Part shown: positions 1 through 7,725 of the stretch, in pieces
How positions within the stretch are numbered: position 1 is the first letter of the stretch
Layout: every line of letters starts with the position of its first letter
Assembly: GCA_001664505.1 (NCBI GenBank)
Contig: CP011806.1
Location: forward strand, 1,303,538-1,336,641
Direction: 5' to 3'
Source of the DNA: Acidobacteria bacterium Mor1
Lineage (GTDB): Bacteria > Acidobacteriota > Polarisedimenticolia > Polarisedimenticolales > Polarisedimenticolaceae
DNA length: 33,104 bases
The notes under the pieces: generated by a model
Seen by the model: the letters and a program-made list of their open reading frames with translations, nothing else
The model's database searches: none
Told to the model about the DNA's origin: nothing
Program-made: the position numbers and the translations under genes

Positions 1-682
1 CGGCACCGGTGTCGTCGCCGCCATCCCGCTCGACGGCGTCCTGCAGCCAGCGGGCCGCCGTACCGAACTCCCGGCCGCGCAGCTCGAGCCGGGCCAGGCC
101 GACCCGGGCACGGTTGGCCGCGTCGGTATCGGGAAGATCGACGATCAATCTCTGATAGGCCGCGCGGGCCCGGTCGAAGCTCCCTTGGAGTTCATCGAGC
201 CAGCCGACGGCATAGCGGGCGGTGCCGCTCCACTCGGCGCGGGAGGCGCCCGCGACGGTCAACAGGTCGAGCCGGGCGGTCGAGGCGTCCCGGCCGGGCA
301 GCGGCTCCAGCAGGAGCAGGGCGTGAAGCAGACGAGCTTCAGGCGCTCGATCCGATCCACCCAGTCCGCTCAGGACGCTCTCCAGCAGATCCCGAGCCGG
401 TGCGGCGGTGGCCGGTTCGACGGCACCGAGATCCTCGGGCCAGCGGGCGATGCCGAGAAGCAACGCCTGATCCACCAGCGCGTCGTCGGCCAGCGCCCCC
501 TCGGGGTCGAGCTCGACCACCCGCTGGAGCGCGGTGGCCGCCTCGGGAGACCCCTCGGCAGCCAGCCGGCGTGCGACCCGGTACTGCCGCTCGGCGGCGG
601 CGGGATCGGCGGCATGGGCCGCGGTCACGACCAGCCAGGACCCCAGTAGCGCCAGGGCCCAGAAACGGCGATTTGCCCTCAT
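1..682 (-). CDS. Secreted TPR-like protein, C-terminus beyond window
   Basis: The frame is open from an ATG at 682 down to base 1, so about 227 N-terminal residues are visible and the gene continues outside the window. It begins with a signal peptide: two Arg pairs, a hydrophobic stretch, then AHA-ADPA, with cleavage expected near residue 24. The rest is Ala/Leu/Arg-rich helical sequence with spacing like TPR units (for example RARAAYQRLIVDLPDTDAAN), the pattern of outer-membrane assembly or tol-pal YbgF-type lipoproteins without the lipobox. The start lies one base after the stop of the kinase gene, so the two are almost certainly co-transcribed and it may be a periplasmic partner of the kinase. 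TPR assignment is by pattern only. Confidence 0.7.
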   Translation of the reverse strand, partial: MRANRRFWALALLGSWLVVTAAHAADPAAAERQYRVARRLAAEGSPEAATALQRVVELDPEGALADDALVDQALLLGIARWPEDLGAVEPATAAPARDLLESVLSGLGGSDRAPEARLLHALLLLEPLPGRDASTARLDLLTVAGASRAEWSGTARYAVGWLDELQGSFDRARAAYQRLIVDLPDTDAANRARVGLARLELRGREFGTAARWLQDAVERDGGDDTGA

Positions 683-683
683 C

Positions 684-2594
684 TCAACTCCTGCCGAAGG
701 AAACGCGAATCGGGGGGTTTTGCCCCGGGAACAGCTCGATCTGCCGGACTTCTTCCTGCCCGGTCGGCTTGAGCTGTACCTTCACCTCGTACTCCCCTGC
801 TGCAATCTGGCTCCTGAGCGGGACGTCGTCCACGTAGCGCCAGTCGCCCCCCTTTTTGCGCAGGAAGACCTTGCAATTGGCCGGGAAGGCCTGAACGACC
901 AGATCGGCGATCCCCGGCAGGTCGGCGGGAGGCTTGGCGGTCTTGCCCGCCTGGACCGTCACCTTCTGGCTGACGTCGATCCAGAGCGCCTCGTTGACCA
1001 TGCGCAGGGTGTGCCGGCCTGCGGGGAGGGAGACCCCGTCGCCGCCGCGGGTGCGCGGCTCGCCGTTCACGTAGTACTTGACCGTCTGGGGAGTCGCCGG
1101 CAGCTGCAGCCGGCCGAGGGGGATGCCGGCGAGCTGAAGTCCCGCCGCGGCGTTTCGTGCCTCGAGGGGGCTCATGCCCGCGGCGAAACGCAGGGTATTG
1201 TTCTGATAGCCCTTGGCCGAAACCGCCAGCTCGTTCTCTTCGCAGAGATCCAGTTCGACGCTGACCGGCGAACGGCCGACATCCTTGCCGTTGAGCCGGA
1301 CCCGGGCGCCGTTGACGCCGGGGTCGACCTGGACGTCGGTCTTGACCGGATCGGTGACCAACACGATCTCGCCGCCGTTATCTGCAGCGCTGACCTGGTG
1401 GGTGACCGAGCGGCAACCGTCCTGGGCGGCCAGCACGGCAAACGGACCCTCGGGCTTGTAGCGGATCGAAGTCTCGACGAAGGGCTCGCCGTCGAGGGTC
1501 ACCTCCAGCCCCTCGGGCTCGGTGCGCACCGTGGCCTCGTACCAGACCTCCGGCGGCGGCGGCGGCTCGATCAGCTCCATGATCTTGTCCCGGTAGACGT
1601 AGCCTGCAGCCGCCCCGCCGCCGAGCAGCAGGACCAGCAGCATCGCCGCCCAGGGAAAGCCTCCGCGGCGCTTGCGCTTGCGAGACGGCTTGGGCAGTTC
1701 GGGAACGTCCGCCGCCGGGCGCACCACCGTGGGGGCCTCGGAGCCACCCGGACTGGATACGTCGGCGGAGATTTCCGACGCCGCCGCGCGCAACGCGTGG
1801 GCGAAGGCTTCTCCGGTGGGGAACCGCTCGTCGGGGTTCTTGGCCAGGCCGCGCTGGACGAAGGCGGACAGCGGGCGGGGCACCCGTTCGTGGAGACTCG
1901 CCGGCTCCTCGGGTTCCTCGTTGACCACGCGGAAGATGATCGCGGAGATGGAGTCGCCGCCGAAGGGCTTCTCGGCGGTCAGCATCTCGTACAGGCATGC
2001 GGCGAGGGAGAACAGGTCGGTGCGGCCGTCGAGCTGCTGGCCTCGCACCTGCTCCGGCGACATGTAGCTCGGCGTTCCAAGCAACGCGCCGTCGTGAGTG
2101 ATCTGGGCTTCGGCGCCCCGGGCCAGACCGAAGTCCATGATCTTGACCGAGGTCTCCCCGACCCGCATCAGGTTGGCCGGCTTGATGTCCCGGTGGACGA
2201 TGCCGGTGGCGTGGGCGAAGTCGAGCGCCTCGGCGGCGTTGGCCACGATCTCGACGACGGTCTTGACCGGCAGCAGGGTCTCGGGCTGGCAGAACGCGTC
2301 GAGGGTGGCCCCCTCGACGTACTCCATCGCCAGGTAGGGCACGCCGTCGGCCTCGCCCACGTCGAAGACGGTGACGATGCCCGGGTGCATCAGCTTGCCG
2401 GCGGCGCGGGCCTCGCGCATGAAGCGCTCGCGGGCCTGCTGCTGCTCGGTGCCCTGGAGCGCGTCGAAGATCTGGATCGTCTTGATCGCGACGTGGCGAT
2501 CGATCTGCGGATCATGGGCCAGGAAGACACGCCCCATGGCGCCCCGCCCCAGTTCCCTGACGATCTTGTAGCGTCCGATATTTTCAGCTTGCAT
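684..2594 (-). CDS. Transmembrane Ser/Thr protein kinase with periplasmic PEGA domains
   Basis: A 636-residue Hanks-type kinase. The cytoplasmic kinase domain (about 8-270) has the glycine loop GRGAMG (16-21), the ATP lysine K38, the catalytic loop HRDIKPAN (134-141; D136, N141), DFG at 154-156 and a GTPSYMSPEQ activation segment end (173-182), so it should be active. HRD places it in the RD class, normally activated by loop phosphorylation. A Pro-rich linker ends in a basic cluster (305-310), then one membrane helix (about 313-334) and an outside region of about 300 residues with PEGA-like beta repeats (for example near 348-380, 410-455 and at the C-terminus). PEGA domains are thought to bind surface or envelope components. 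A promoter lies just upstream and a TPR-like secreted protein follows. Substrates cannot be told from sequence. Confidence 0.93.
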   Translation of the reverse strand: MQAENIGRYKIVRELGRGAMGRVFLAHDPQIDRHVAIKTIQIFDALQGTEQQQARERFMREARAAGKLMHPGIVTVFDVGEADGVPYLAMEYVEGATLDAFCQPETLLPVKTVVEIVANAAEALDFAHATGIVHRDIKPANLMRVGETSVKIMDFGLARGAEAQITHDGALLGTPSYMSPEQVRGQQLDGRTDLFSLAACLYEMLTAEKPFGGDSISAIIFRVVNEEPEEPASLHERVPRPLSAFVQRGLAKNPDERFPTGEAFAHALRAAASEISADVSSPGGSEAPTVVRPAADVPELPKPSRKRKRRGGFPWAAMLLVLLLGGGAAAGYVYRDKIMELIEPPPPPEVWYEATVRTEPEGLEVTLDGEPFVETSIRYKPEGPFAVLAAQDGCRSVTHQVSAADNGGEIVLVTDPVKTDVQVDPGVNGARVRLNGKDVGRSPVSVELDLCEENELAVSAKGYQNNTLRFAAGMSPLEARNAAAGLQLAGIPLGRLQLPATPQTVKYYVNGEPRTRGGDGVSLPAGRHTLRMVNEALWIDVSQKVTVQAGKTAKPPADLPGIADLVVQAFPANCKVFLRKKGGDWRYVDDVPLRSQIAAGEYEVKVQLKPTGQEEVRQIELFPGQNPPIRVSFGRS

Positions 2595-2624
2595 GGGAGC
2601 TAAGTTATTGAGGTGACATGGCCT

Positions 2625-2653
2625 AAATTAGCCCGCGTCCCGCCGGAAGTCAA
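2625..2653 (-). promoter_or_regulatory. Candidate sigma-70 promoter of the kinase gene
   Basis: On the minus strand TTGACT (2653-2648) is followed after 17 bases by TAATTT (2630-2625). The -35 matches 5 of 6 consensus bases and the -10 keeps the key first T, A and last T. Transcription would start near 2618 and give a leader of about 24 bases before the ATG at 2594. It is the only good match in the 96-base gap after aroB. Confidence 0.55.
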
Positions 2654-2689
2654 AACTTCCGTGGCTGCGGCCGGCGCCGATCGGGCGCC
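2644..2689. repeat. Two hairpins between aroB and the kinase gene
   Basis: An 18-base perfect inverted repeat, CGGAAGTCAAAACTTCCG (2644-2661), overlaps the -35 box of the kinase promoter. A second repeat, GGCGCC around a GATCG-type loop (2673-2689), abuts the aroB stop codon. The second could end aroB transcription, although no T run follows. The first could be either part of the aroB 3' end or an operator over the kinase promoter. The repeats are directly visible; their roles are inferred. Confidence 0.5.
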
Positions 2690-2690
2690 C

Positions 2691-3800
2691 TTAATTGCGA
2701 CCTTTTTGTAGCGCTTCGAGCAACTCGCCTTCGGAGACCGCCACGGTCGGGTCGGCACCTTCGGGCATCCGGCCGAGAGCGACCGGAACGGCGACCCTCA
2801 ACTGCCCTTCCCGGTTCTTCTTGTCCCGGCGCGCGCCGGCGAGGAGCGCCGTTGCCTCGAGTCCCCCAGGCACGGCCACCGGCAGTCCGTAGCCGGCGAG
2901 CAACCCGTCGAGCCGCTGCGCGTCCTGCTCCGGCATGCCGTGGCGCGCGACGGCGATCCGCGCCTCGACCGCCATCCCGGCGGCCACCGCATCGCCGTGA
3001 GAGACGCCGTAGTCCGACGCCGCTTCGATGGCGTGGGCCACGGTGTGGCCGAAGTTGAGCATCGCCCGCTTGCCCCCCTCCCGTTCGTCCGCCATGGCGA
3101 CCTCCCCCTTGATCCGCATGCAGCGGCCGGCCAGCTCGGTGAGCGGCTCCGGCTCCCGATGCAGCAGGCCATCCCGCTTGCCGTCGAGGAAGTCGAACAA
3201 CCCGGCGTCGGCGATGAACGCGGTCTTGATCGCCTCGGCGAATCCCTCGCGGTAGGCGAACTCCGGCAGGGTGCGGAGTGTCGCCACATCGGCGTAGACA
3301 CCCCACGGCTGATGGAAGGCGCCGAGCAGGTTCTTGCCGTAGGACAGGTTGACGCCTGTCTTGCCGCCGAGAGAAGCGTCGACCATCGAGAGCAGGGTTG
3401 TCGGCACCTGGATCACCGGCACTCCGCGATGCCAGGTCGCGGCCACGAAACCGGCCAGGTCGCCGGTCACGCCGCCGCCGACGGCGACCAGGGCGCAGTC
3501 CCGCCCTGCCTCCAGTTCGAACAGGCGATCCTCGAGCTCCGCCTTGGTCTCACGGGTCTTGGAACCTTCACCGGCGGGGAAGGTCAAACAGGTCACGTCG
3601 AAACCGGAGTCGGCCAGACGGCGGGCCAACGGGTCGCCGTGTAGCGGAAACACGTTGGAATCACTGACGACGAACAGGCGCCGGGCGGGCGCCGAGTCTT
3701 TCAGTTCGCCGAGGAGCCGGTCGAGAACCCCGTCCCCCGCGCGCACGCGGCAACGCCGGGTCCCGGATTCAAAGGCGAGTTCGAAGGTGTGCACGGGCAC
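2691..3800 (-). CDS. aroB: 3-dehydroquinate synthase
   Basis: Converts DAHP to 3-dehydroquinate, step two of the shikimate pathway, using NAD and a divalent metal. The 369-residue product has the usual family length and its hallmark core: GGGVTGDLAGFVAATWHRG (about 108-126), then the PTTLLSMVDASLGGKTGVN block (133-151). Likely metal ligands are E185 (in REGFAEAIKTAF), H252 (NFGHTVAHAIE) and H268 (HGDAVAAGM). The start is GTG at 3800. A second in-frame GTG at 3794 is better spaced from a GAGG and may be the true start, shortening the product by two residues. It follows the F0 ATP synthase genes after a strong hairpin, so it may be expressed by read-through or by its own weak promoter. Confidence 0.97.
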   Translation of the reverse strand: MPVHTFELAFESGTRRCRVRAGDGVLDRLLGELKDSAPARRLFVVSDSNVFPLHGDPLARRLADSGFDVTCLTFPAGEGSKTRETKAELEDRLFELEAGRDCALVAVGGGVTGDLAGFVAATWHRGVPVIQVPTTLLSMVDASLGGKTGVNLSYGKNLLGAFHQPWGVYADVATLRTLPEFAYREGFAEAIKTAFIADAGLFDFLDGKRDGLLHREPEPLTELAGRCMRIKGEVAMADEREGGKRAMLNFGHTVAHAIEAASDYGVSHGDAVAAGMAVEARIAVARHGMPEQDAQRLDGLLAGYGLPVAVPGGLEATALLAGARRDKKNREGQLRVAVPVALGRMPEGADPTVAVSEGELLEALQKGRN

Positions 3801-3864
3801 CTCGCCGGGGCAGGGTCGGTCCGAGTGGCCTGCCGGACCAGAGGGTGTGACGTCGTCGGAGCAA

Positions 3865-3902
3865 GGCGGAACGGGGCGCCGGAACAGGCACCCCGTTCTG
3901 CC
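3865..3902 (-). terminator. Strong hairpin after atpF
   Basis: A 15-pair stem with one mismatch and one wobble, GC-rich, with an 8-base loop: arms 3865-3879 and 3888-3902. It sits 12 bases beyond the atpF stop at 3915. No clear U run follows on the minus strand, so it is either a non-classical terminator or an RNA stabiliser separating the F0 operon from aroB. Confidence 0.55.
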
Positions 3903-3914
3903 GGATAGCCGTAG

Positions 3915-4487
3915 CTAGCTCCGCTCGAGCTGGGCCAGATGGTCTTCCACCAGCTTGCGGTGGGAGGCATCGTCGAGCGTCTTGCCGAGAAGTTTCTCGG
4001 CCGCATTGATCGCGAGAGCTGCGGTCGTAGCCCGCAGGTCGTCGTTGGCCTGGCGGATCTCCGCCTTGACCTGCTCCTCGGTCTGTTTCAACCGCTGCTC
4101 GCGTTCCTCGGTAGCCTGCTGGAGGATGTCGGCCTTGAGCCGCTCCCCTTCCTGCTGTCCGACGGACAGCGCTTCAGCACGCTCGCGACGGGCCTGCACG
4201 ACCAGAGACTTGTGCTCCTCGAGGAGCTTCTGGGCCTCTTCACGGTCGCTCTTGGCCTGCTCGATGTCCCCTTCGATGGTGCGCTGACGCTGGTCGAGCG
4301 CGCCGAGAAGTGGACCCCAGGCATATCGCCGCAGGATGATCAGCAGGAGGACGAACGTCACCGCCGTCCAAACCAGGGTCCCCATGACGGGCTTCAGCGG
4401 GTTCATCGACCCGCCTCCGCCAGCCGCCAATACCGGAGACGAAAGCCCGAACAGCAGCAGACCGCTGAAAATCAGCCGGAACTGCAT
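3915..4487 (-). CDS. atpF: F-type ATP synthase subunit b
   Basis: Peripheral stalk subunit that holds F1 still against the rotor. The product has 190 residues. An N-terminal leader (about 1-22, ending VLAAGGGG) looks like a signal peptide ahead of the conserved b-subunit membrane helix (about 38-53), followed by the typical RYAWGPLLGALDQRQ turn and then a long, highly charged heptad-like coiled coil to the end. The extra leader makes it longer than the 156-residue E. coli subunit; such leaders occur in b subunits of several other phyla. Only one b gene is present (no b'), and atpH does not follow, so delta and F1 must be encoded elsewhere. It lies 10 bases after atpE. Confidence 0.95.
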   Translation of the reverse strand: MQFRLIFSGLLLFGLSSPVLAAGGGGSMNPLKPVMGTLVWTAVTFVLLLIILRRYAWGPLLGALDQRQRTIEGDIEQAKSDREEAQKLLEEHKSLVVQARRERAEALSVGQQEGERLKADILQQATEEREQRLKQTEEQVKAEIRQANDDLRATTAALAINAAEKLLGKTLDDASHRKLVEDHLAQLERS

Positions 4488-4497
4488 GGGGACTCCC

Positions 4498-4737
4498 TTA
4501 CCGGAGGAACATGAACAGGAACGAGATCACCAGGGCGAGCAGGGTCGCACCTTCGATCAGGCCTGCCGCGATCAGCATCGCTGCCTGAATCGTACCGGCG
4601 GATTGCGGCTGGCGGGCGATACCCTCCATCGCGCTGGCCGCCAGGCGTCCGATTCCCAGACCGCCGCCGATCACTGCCAAGCCGGCACCGATGCCAGCAC
4701 CGAGGTACGCCATTGCGCTAGTCAGGTTACCTTCCAT
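4498..4737 (-). CDS. atpE: F-type ATP synthase subunit c
   Basis: Proteolipid of the rotor ring, 79 residues, two membrane helices joined by the conserved ARQP loop (41-44). The ion-binding carboxylate is E62 in helix 2, within GLIEGATLLALV. The Na+-binding signature (Gln in helix 1, then Glu-Ser-Thr in helix 2) is missing: the aligned residues are I29 and G63-A64. The ring is therefore expected to carry protons, which contrasts with the Na+/H+ antiporter cluster further along. An ideal AAGGAGG lies 10 bases before the ATG. Confidence 0.96.
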   Translation of the reverse strand: MEGNLTSAMAYLGAGIGAGLAVIGGGLGIGRLAASAMEGIARQPQSAGTIQAAMLIAAGLIEGATLLALVISFLFMFLR

Positions 4738-4811
4738 TGTCCCGGATCCTCCTTAGGGTTTCCATGCGCGCGGTACGCGACCGCCGAATGCATCTTTTCA
4801 AAAGCGAATTC

Positions 4812-5669
4812 TTAGTGTCCGTGAATCGACATTCCGACGAACGTCGCGGTGAGCATCGTGAAGATGTAGGCCTGAACCGTCGCCACCAGCAACTCCAGAC
4901 AGTAGATGAAGAGCGCCAGCGGAATCGACAGCGGCAGCGCCACTGCGCCGAGAATGAAGATCAACGAAATGAACGCGAGAATGACGAGGTGCCCCGCCAG
5001 CATGTTGGCGAACAGGCGAATGCAGAGGGCGAAGGGCTTGACGAACATGCCGAGCACTTCGACCACCAACATCACGGGCACGAGCCACAGCGGCAGGCCG
5101 CCCGGCAGCAGATGCTTGAAGTGCCCGATGACGCCGTGGGCCTTGATACCCGCCGCCTGGACGACCAGGAACGAGATGATGGCCAGCGCGGCGGTCACCG
5201 ACACGTTGCCGGTAGCCGTGGTCGATCCGGGGATCAACCCGATCAGGTTACAGAACCAGATGAAGAAGAAGGTCGTCAGCAGGTACGGCAGGTAGCCGTC
5301 TCCCTTGGCGCCGATGGCGCGGCGGGCGACCTCGTCGCGGATGAACAGGATCACCACTTCGATGGCGTTGCGCATGCCGCGGGGAACCAGCTGCCCTGAC
5401 TTGCGGGCGGCCCCGATGAGGAAGAACAACAGCAGCGCGCTCACGACCCACATGATGAAGACGTGCTTGGTGATCGACAGGTCGATACCGAACACCGTGG
5501 GCAGCTGGATCGTGACGGGGAGTTCCCAGGGCCCGAAGTCGTAGATCGGAGAGTCCATCACGTGATGGATGATGTGATCCCCGATGTTGGCCGAGCTGTC
5601 GCCGTGTTCGGCGGCAGCCGCCGCGCCTTCGGCCCCTTGCTGGACCGCGTCCGTTGCCGGTTCTGTCAT
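4812..5669 (-). CDS. atpB: F-type ATP synthase subunit a
   Basis: Stator subunit that forms the proton half-channels beside the c ring. I choose the ATG at 5669 (285 residues), whose A is shared with the TGA stop of the upstream gene. The frame stays open further upstream to 5729, but that would overlap the previous gene by 60 bases. The key arginine is in CIRLFANMLAGHLVI, and the C-terminal helix ELLVATVQAYIFTML is typical. About the first 30 residues are polar and acidic and vary between species. The gene is followed after 74 bases by atpE. Confidence 0.95.
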   Translation of the reverse strand: MTEPATDAVQQGAEGAAAAAEHGDSSANIGDHIIHHVMDSPIYDFGPWELPVTIQLPTVFGIDLSITKHVFIMWVVSALLLFFLIGAARKSGQLVPRGMRNAIEVVILFIRDEVARRAIGAKGDGYLPYLLTTFFFIWFCNLIGLIPGSTTATGNVSVTAALAIISFLVVQAAGIKAHGVIGHFKHLLPGGLPLWLVPVMLVVEVLGMFVKPFALCIRLFANMLAGHLVILAFISLIFILGAVALPLSIPLALFIYCLELLVATVQAYIFTMLTATFVGMSIHGH

Positions 5670-6088
5670 CAAGATACTTCTTCCTCGACCGTCATCGGTG
5701 CGACGGCAGGGGTCGTTTTCATGAACCAATGAATTTCAAACGCAGCGAACGGCACGAAGCCGCATCCGAGTCCGGTGACGTAGGCGAGGACCGCATCGGC
5801 CCCGGCGAGGGTGGCGGCCAGGGCACCGAGGCCTCCCACCATGACCCGGGCGGCCATGGTGAAGAACATCGTTGCCAGGAAACCGTGGTCGGGAACGCCC
5901 TGAAGCTGGGCCATGCGTACGCCGCCGAAGAGACCGACGAAGCCGGTGGCCGCGGCGCCGAGAACCGCCCAGACGATCGCGTGGGGCCAGGCCAGGATGG
6001 CGATGGTCGCGGCGACAACGAGAGACGCACCCACTACCGAACCTCCGGTGCGGGCGAAGCGTTTCCACTCGTGTTCGCGAGTTCTCAC
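5669..6088 (-). CDS. AtpI-like membrane protein of the ATP synthase operon
   Basis: A 139-residue protein with about four membrane helices (near 18-35, 38-58, 68-95, 98-122) and a short basic N-terminus. Position and pattern match the ATP synthase subunit I family, which helps c-ring assembly and has been linked to Mg2+ handling in some bacteria. The start is GTG at 6088, overlapping the stop of the previous gene by four bases (GTGA). The stop overlaps the atpB start. Sequence identity in this family is low, so the assignment leans on context. Confidence 0.75.
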   Translation of the reverse strand: MRTREHEWKRFARTGGSVVGASLVVAATIAILAWPHAIVWAVLGAAATGFVGLFGGVRMAQLQGVPDHGFLATMFFTMAARVMVGGLGALAATLAGADAVLAYVTGLGCGFVPFAAFEIHWFMKTTPAVAPMTVEEEVS

Positions 6089-6342
6089 GATCCGTTCGTT
6101 CCCCGCCGGTCGATCATGGCGATCACCCGGCGGTAGAGGCCTACCAGGGCAACGGCGATCCCCGCGAGGAGACCAGCCACCAACAACCAGGGCTTCGTTC
6201 CGAACCAGCCATCGAGCCAGTAGCCGGCGAAACCGAGTACCAGCAGCGAGGCCATCATCTCGAAGCCGACGCTCGCGAAGGCCATGGGGCTCAGCCCCCG
6301 GGCTCCCTCGGAAGCGCCTTGCTCTTGCTTACGATTCTTCAC
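6085..6342 (-). CDS. AtpZ/AtpI-type small membrane protein, first gene of F0 operon
   Basis: An 85-residue, two-helix protein. The pattern SVGFEMMASLLVLGFAGYWL followed by DGWFGTKPWLLVAG and a second helix ending LYRR is the signature of AtpZ-type proteins that lead F0 operons. AtpZ works with AtpI, in studied species as a small Mg2+/Ca2+ transporter or as an assembly factor. Start codon GTG at 6342. It is the promoter-proximal gene of an overlapping series: AtpZ, AtpI-like, a, c, b. Confidence 0.8.
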   Translation of the reverse strand: MKNRKQEQGASEGARGLSPMAFASVGFEMMASLLVLGFAGYWLDGWFGTKPWLLVAGLLAGIAVALVGLYRRVIAMIDRRGTNGS

Positions 6343-6389
6343 CGAGAACCGGCAGGCCGGGGACGCGCCCCTTCGCCAACCGGCCGCCT

Positions 6390-6398
6390 ACTGTAGCA
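6390..6398 (-). promoter_or_regulatory. Candidate extended -10 promoter of the F0 operon
   Basis: On the minus strand TGC-TACAGT (6398-6390) forms an extended -10 element, 47 bases before the GTG start of the AtpZ-like gene. No good -35 is visible at 17 or 18 bases. It lies in the 93-base gap after the preceding gene. Confidence 0.35.
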
Positions 6399-6435
6399 GG
6401 ACTGCCGGATTTCATCATCAGTCAGATGAGGAGGA

Positions 6436-7725
6436 TCAGCGGGGATCGGCAGGAGCGGGCCGGATCATCACCCGAACCTGGTCGCCGGCGGGTGCCAGGC
6501 TGTACTCGCGGCCGTCGCGCACCCATTTCAGCGCGCCATTGGGGCTTTTTTCCCCCTTGCCGCCGAAGCGCCGCTCCAGGCCCCGGCGATAGCCGTAGAC
6601 GAAGTCCTTGGCCGCCTGGGCATCCCGCCAGTAGGTGTCCCAGGTAGTGATCCCGCCGGCCGGAGATCCCGGTAGCTCCCAGCGGGTCAGCTCGTCGCAG
6701 CGCCACCCATCGGCGGCAATCAGGCCGAGATTGTCCTTGCCGCTGAGTTCGGCGATCAGCACCGAGAGGGCGTGGGCCCCCAGCACATCCCGGTCGGCCT
6801 GGTGGAAGCCGTCCAGCTGCCCTGCCTCGGGATCGACCTCACAGGCCGAGAAGGACTCCCCGTGGGGGTTGAGCACCGCCCAGGTCGAGCGCCGGGAGAG
6901 CGCCGCTTCGGTCACCGCCTTCCAGCCGCCTCCCTTGAACGCCTGAGCCGCCTGGTAGTAGCCCTCGCCGTAGGAAAACTCCAGCAGCCTGGCGGAGACC
7001 GCCGGAAGCTCGGAGAAGTTCGGCTCCAGCCGCCCGTCGAGCACGTTGCTCGGCCGCAGCCCCCGCTCCACCACCTCACCGGTGAGGCCCATGGCGGCGA
7101 AGAGGTACAGCATGGCGGCCAGGTTCGACTGCCCCATGGTCCACGAAGAGCCCGCAAGCAGGCCGTCGGTGGTAGGCCGCAACGGATCGGGCTGCCCCTC
7201 CTCGAGCAACAACAGCTGCATGAGCCCGTGAATCATCAACGGCTCGTCGGGCCGGACTCCGGTGGCCAGCAACAGGGTGTCACTGACCTCGTCGGGCTCC
7301 GCCGGGTCTTCTTCCGGGAAGATCGAGGGGTCGACCAGCAGGCGTTGGGTGCCGGTATCTACGGTGAACCCTGGAACGCCCCGGGCCAGGGCATCGAGCA
7401 GCCGGCGCGGTCCCTCGTCATCTCCCAGACCGAGATCGACCCAGGCCCGGCCCCGGGCTTCCAGCCGCGCGGCGGAGATCACCGTGCCGGCGCGAAAATC
7501 CGCCACCGCGTCCCGCGCGGCCTTGCCCGCCCGCACCCCGATAGGCGCCCGGGCGAAGCCGGAACCGCGAATCTTCTTCATCTGTTCGGCGAGATCCCGC
7601 AGATCTTCGAGGAGCTCGAGATCCGCCCCCTTGATCGCCGGGCGGGACGGCGCCTCGGCCCCCATGGCCGGCACCATCGAAAGCAACAAACCGAGGGCCG
7701 CGACGGCGAAGCCTGCCCGGCGCAT
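6436..7725 (-). CDS. Secreted metallopeptidase homologue lacking the HExxH active site
   Basis: 429 residues from the ATG at 7725, which overlaps the stop of the DUF192 gene (TGATG). A signal peptide (about 1-23, ending AMGA) sends it to the periplasm. The body follows the order of a secreted zinc-peptidase-like family: a Leu-rich helix where HELVHALQDQ is expected, a helix of the EGDA type, then LLEFSYGEGYYQAAQAF, GGWKAV, RRSTWAVLNP, and a C-terminal part with AADGW and TTWDTYWRDAQAAKDF. At the catalytic position the residues are H166-G-L-M-Q170, so the Glu and second His are gone and no hydrolysis is expected. Family membership is from recalled pattern, not a search. It is probably a binding or scaffold protein. 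An upstream in-frame extension (to 7953) is a shadow over the neighbour. Confidence 0.7.
   Translation of the reverse strand: MRRAGFAVAALGLLLSMVPAMGAEAPSRPAIKGADLELLEDLRDLAEQMKKIRGSGFARAPIGVRAGKAARDAVADFRAGTVISAARLEARGRAWVDLGLGDDEGPRRLLDALARGVPGFTVDTGTQRLLVDPSIFPEEDPAEPDEVSDTLLLATGVRPDEPLMIHGLMQLLLLEEGQPDPLRPTTDGLLAGSSWTMGQSNLAAMLYLFAAMGLTGEVVERGLRPSNVLDGRLEPNFSELPAVSARLLEFSYGEGYYQAAQAFKGGGWKAVTEAALSRRSTWAVLNPHGESFSACEVDPEAGQLDGFHQADRDVLGAHALSVLIAELSGKDNLGLIAADGWRCDELTRWELPGSPAGGITTWDTYWRDAQAAKDFVYGYRRGLERRFGGKGEKSPNGALKWVRDGREYSLAPAGDQVRVMIRPAPADPR

Noticed and set aside
534-2603. A 689-codon open frame on the plus strand opposite the kinase gene
   Set aside because: The minus-strand frame encodes a complete kinase with every motif; the opposite frame is a by-product of high GC content and has no recognisable domain.
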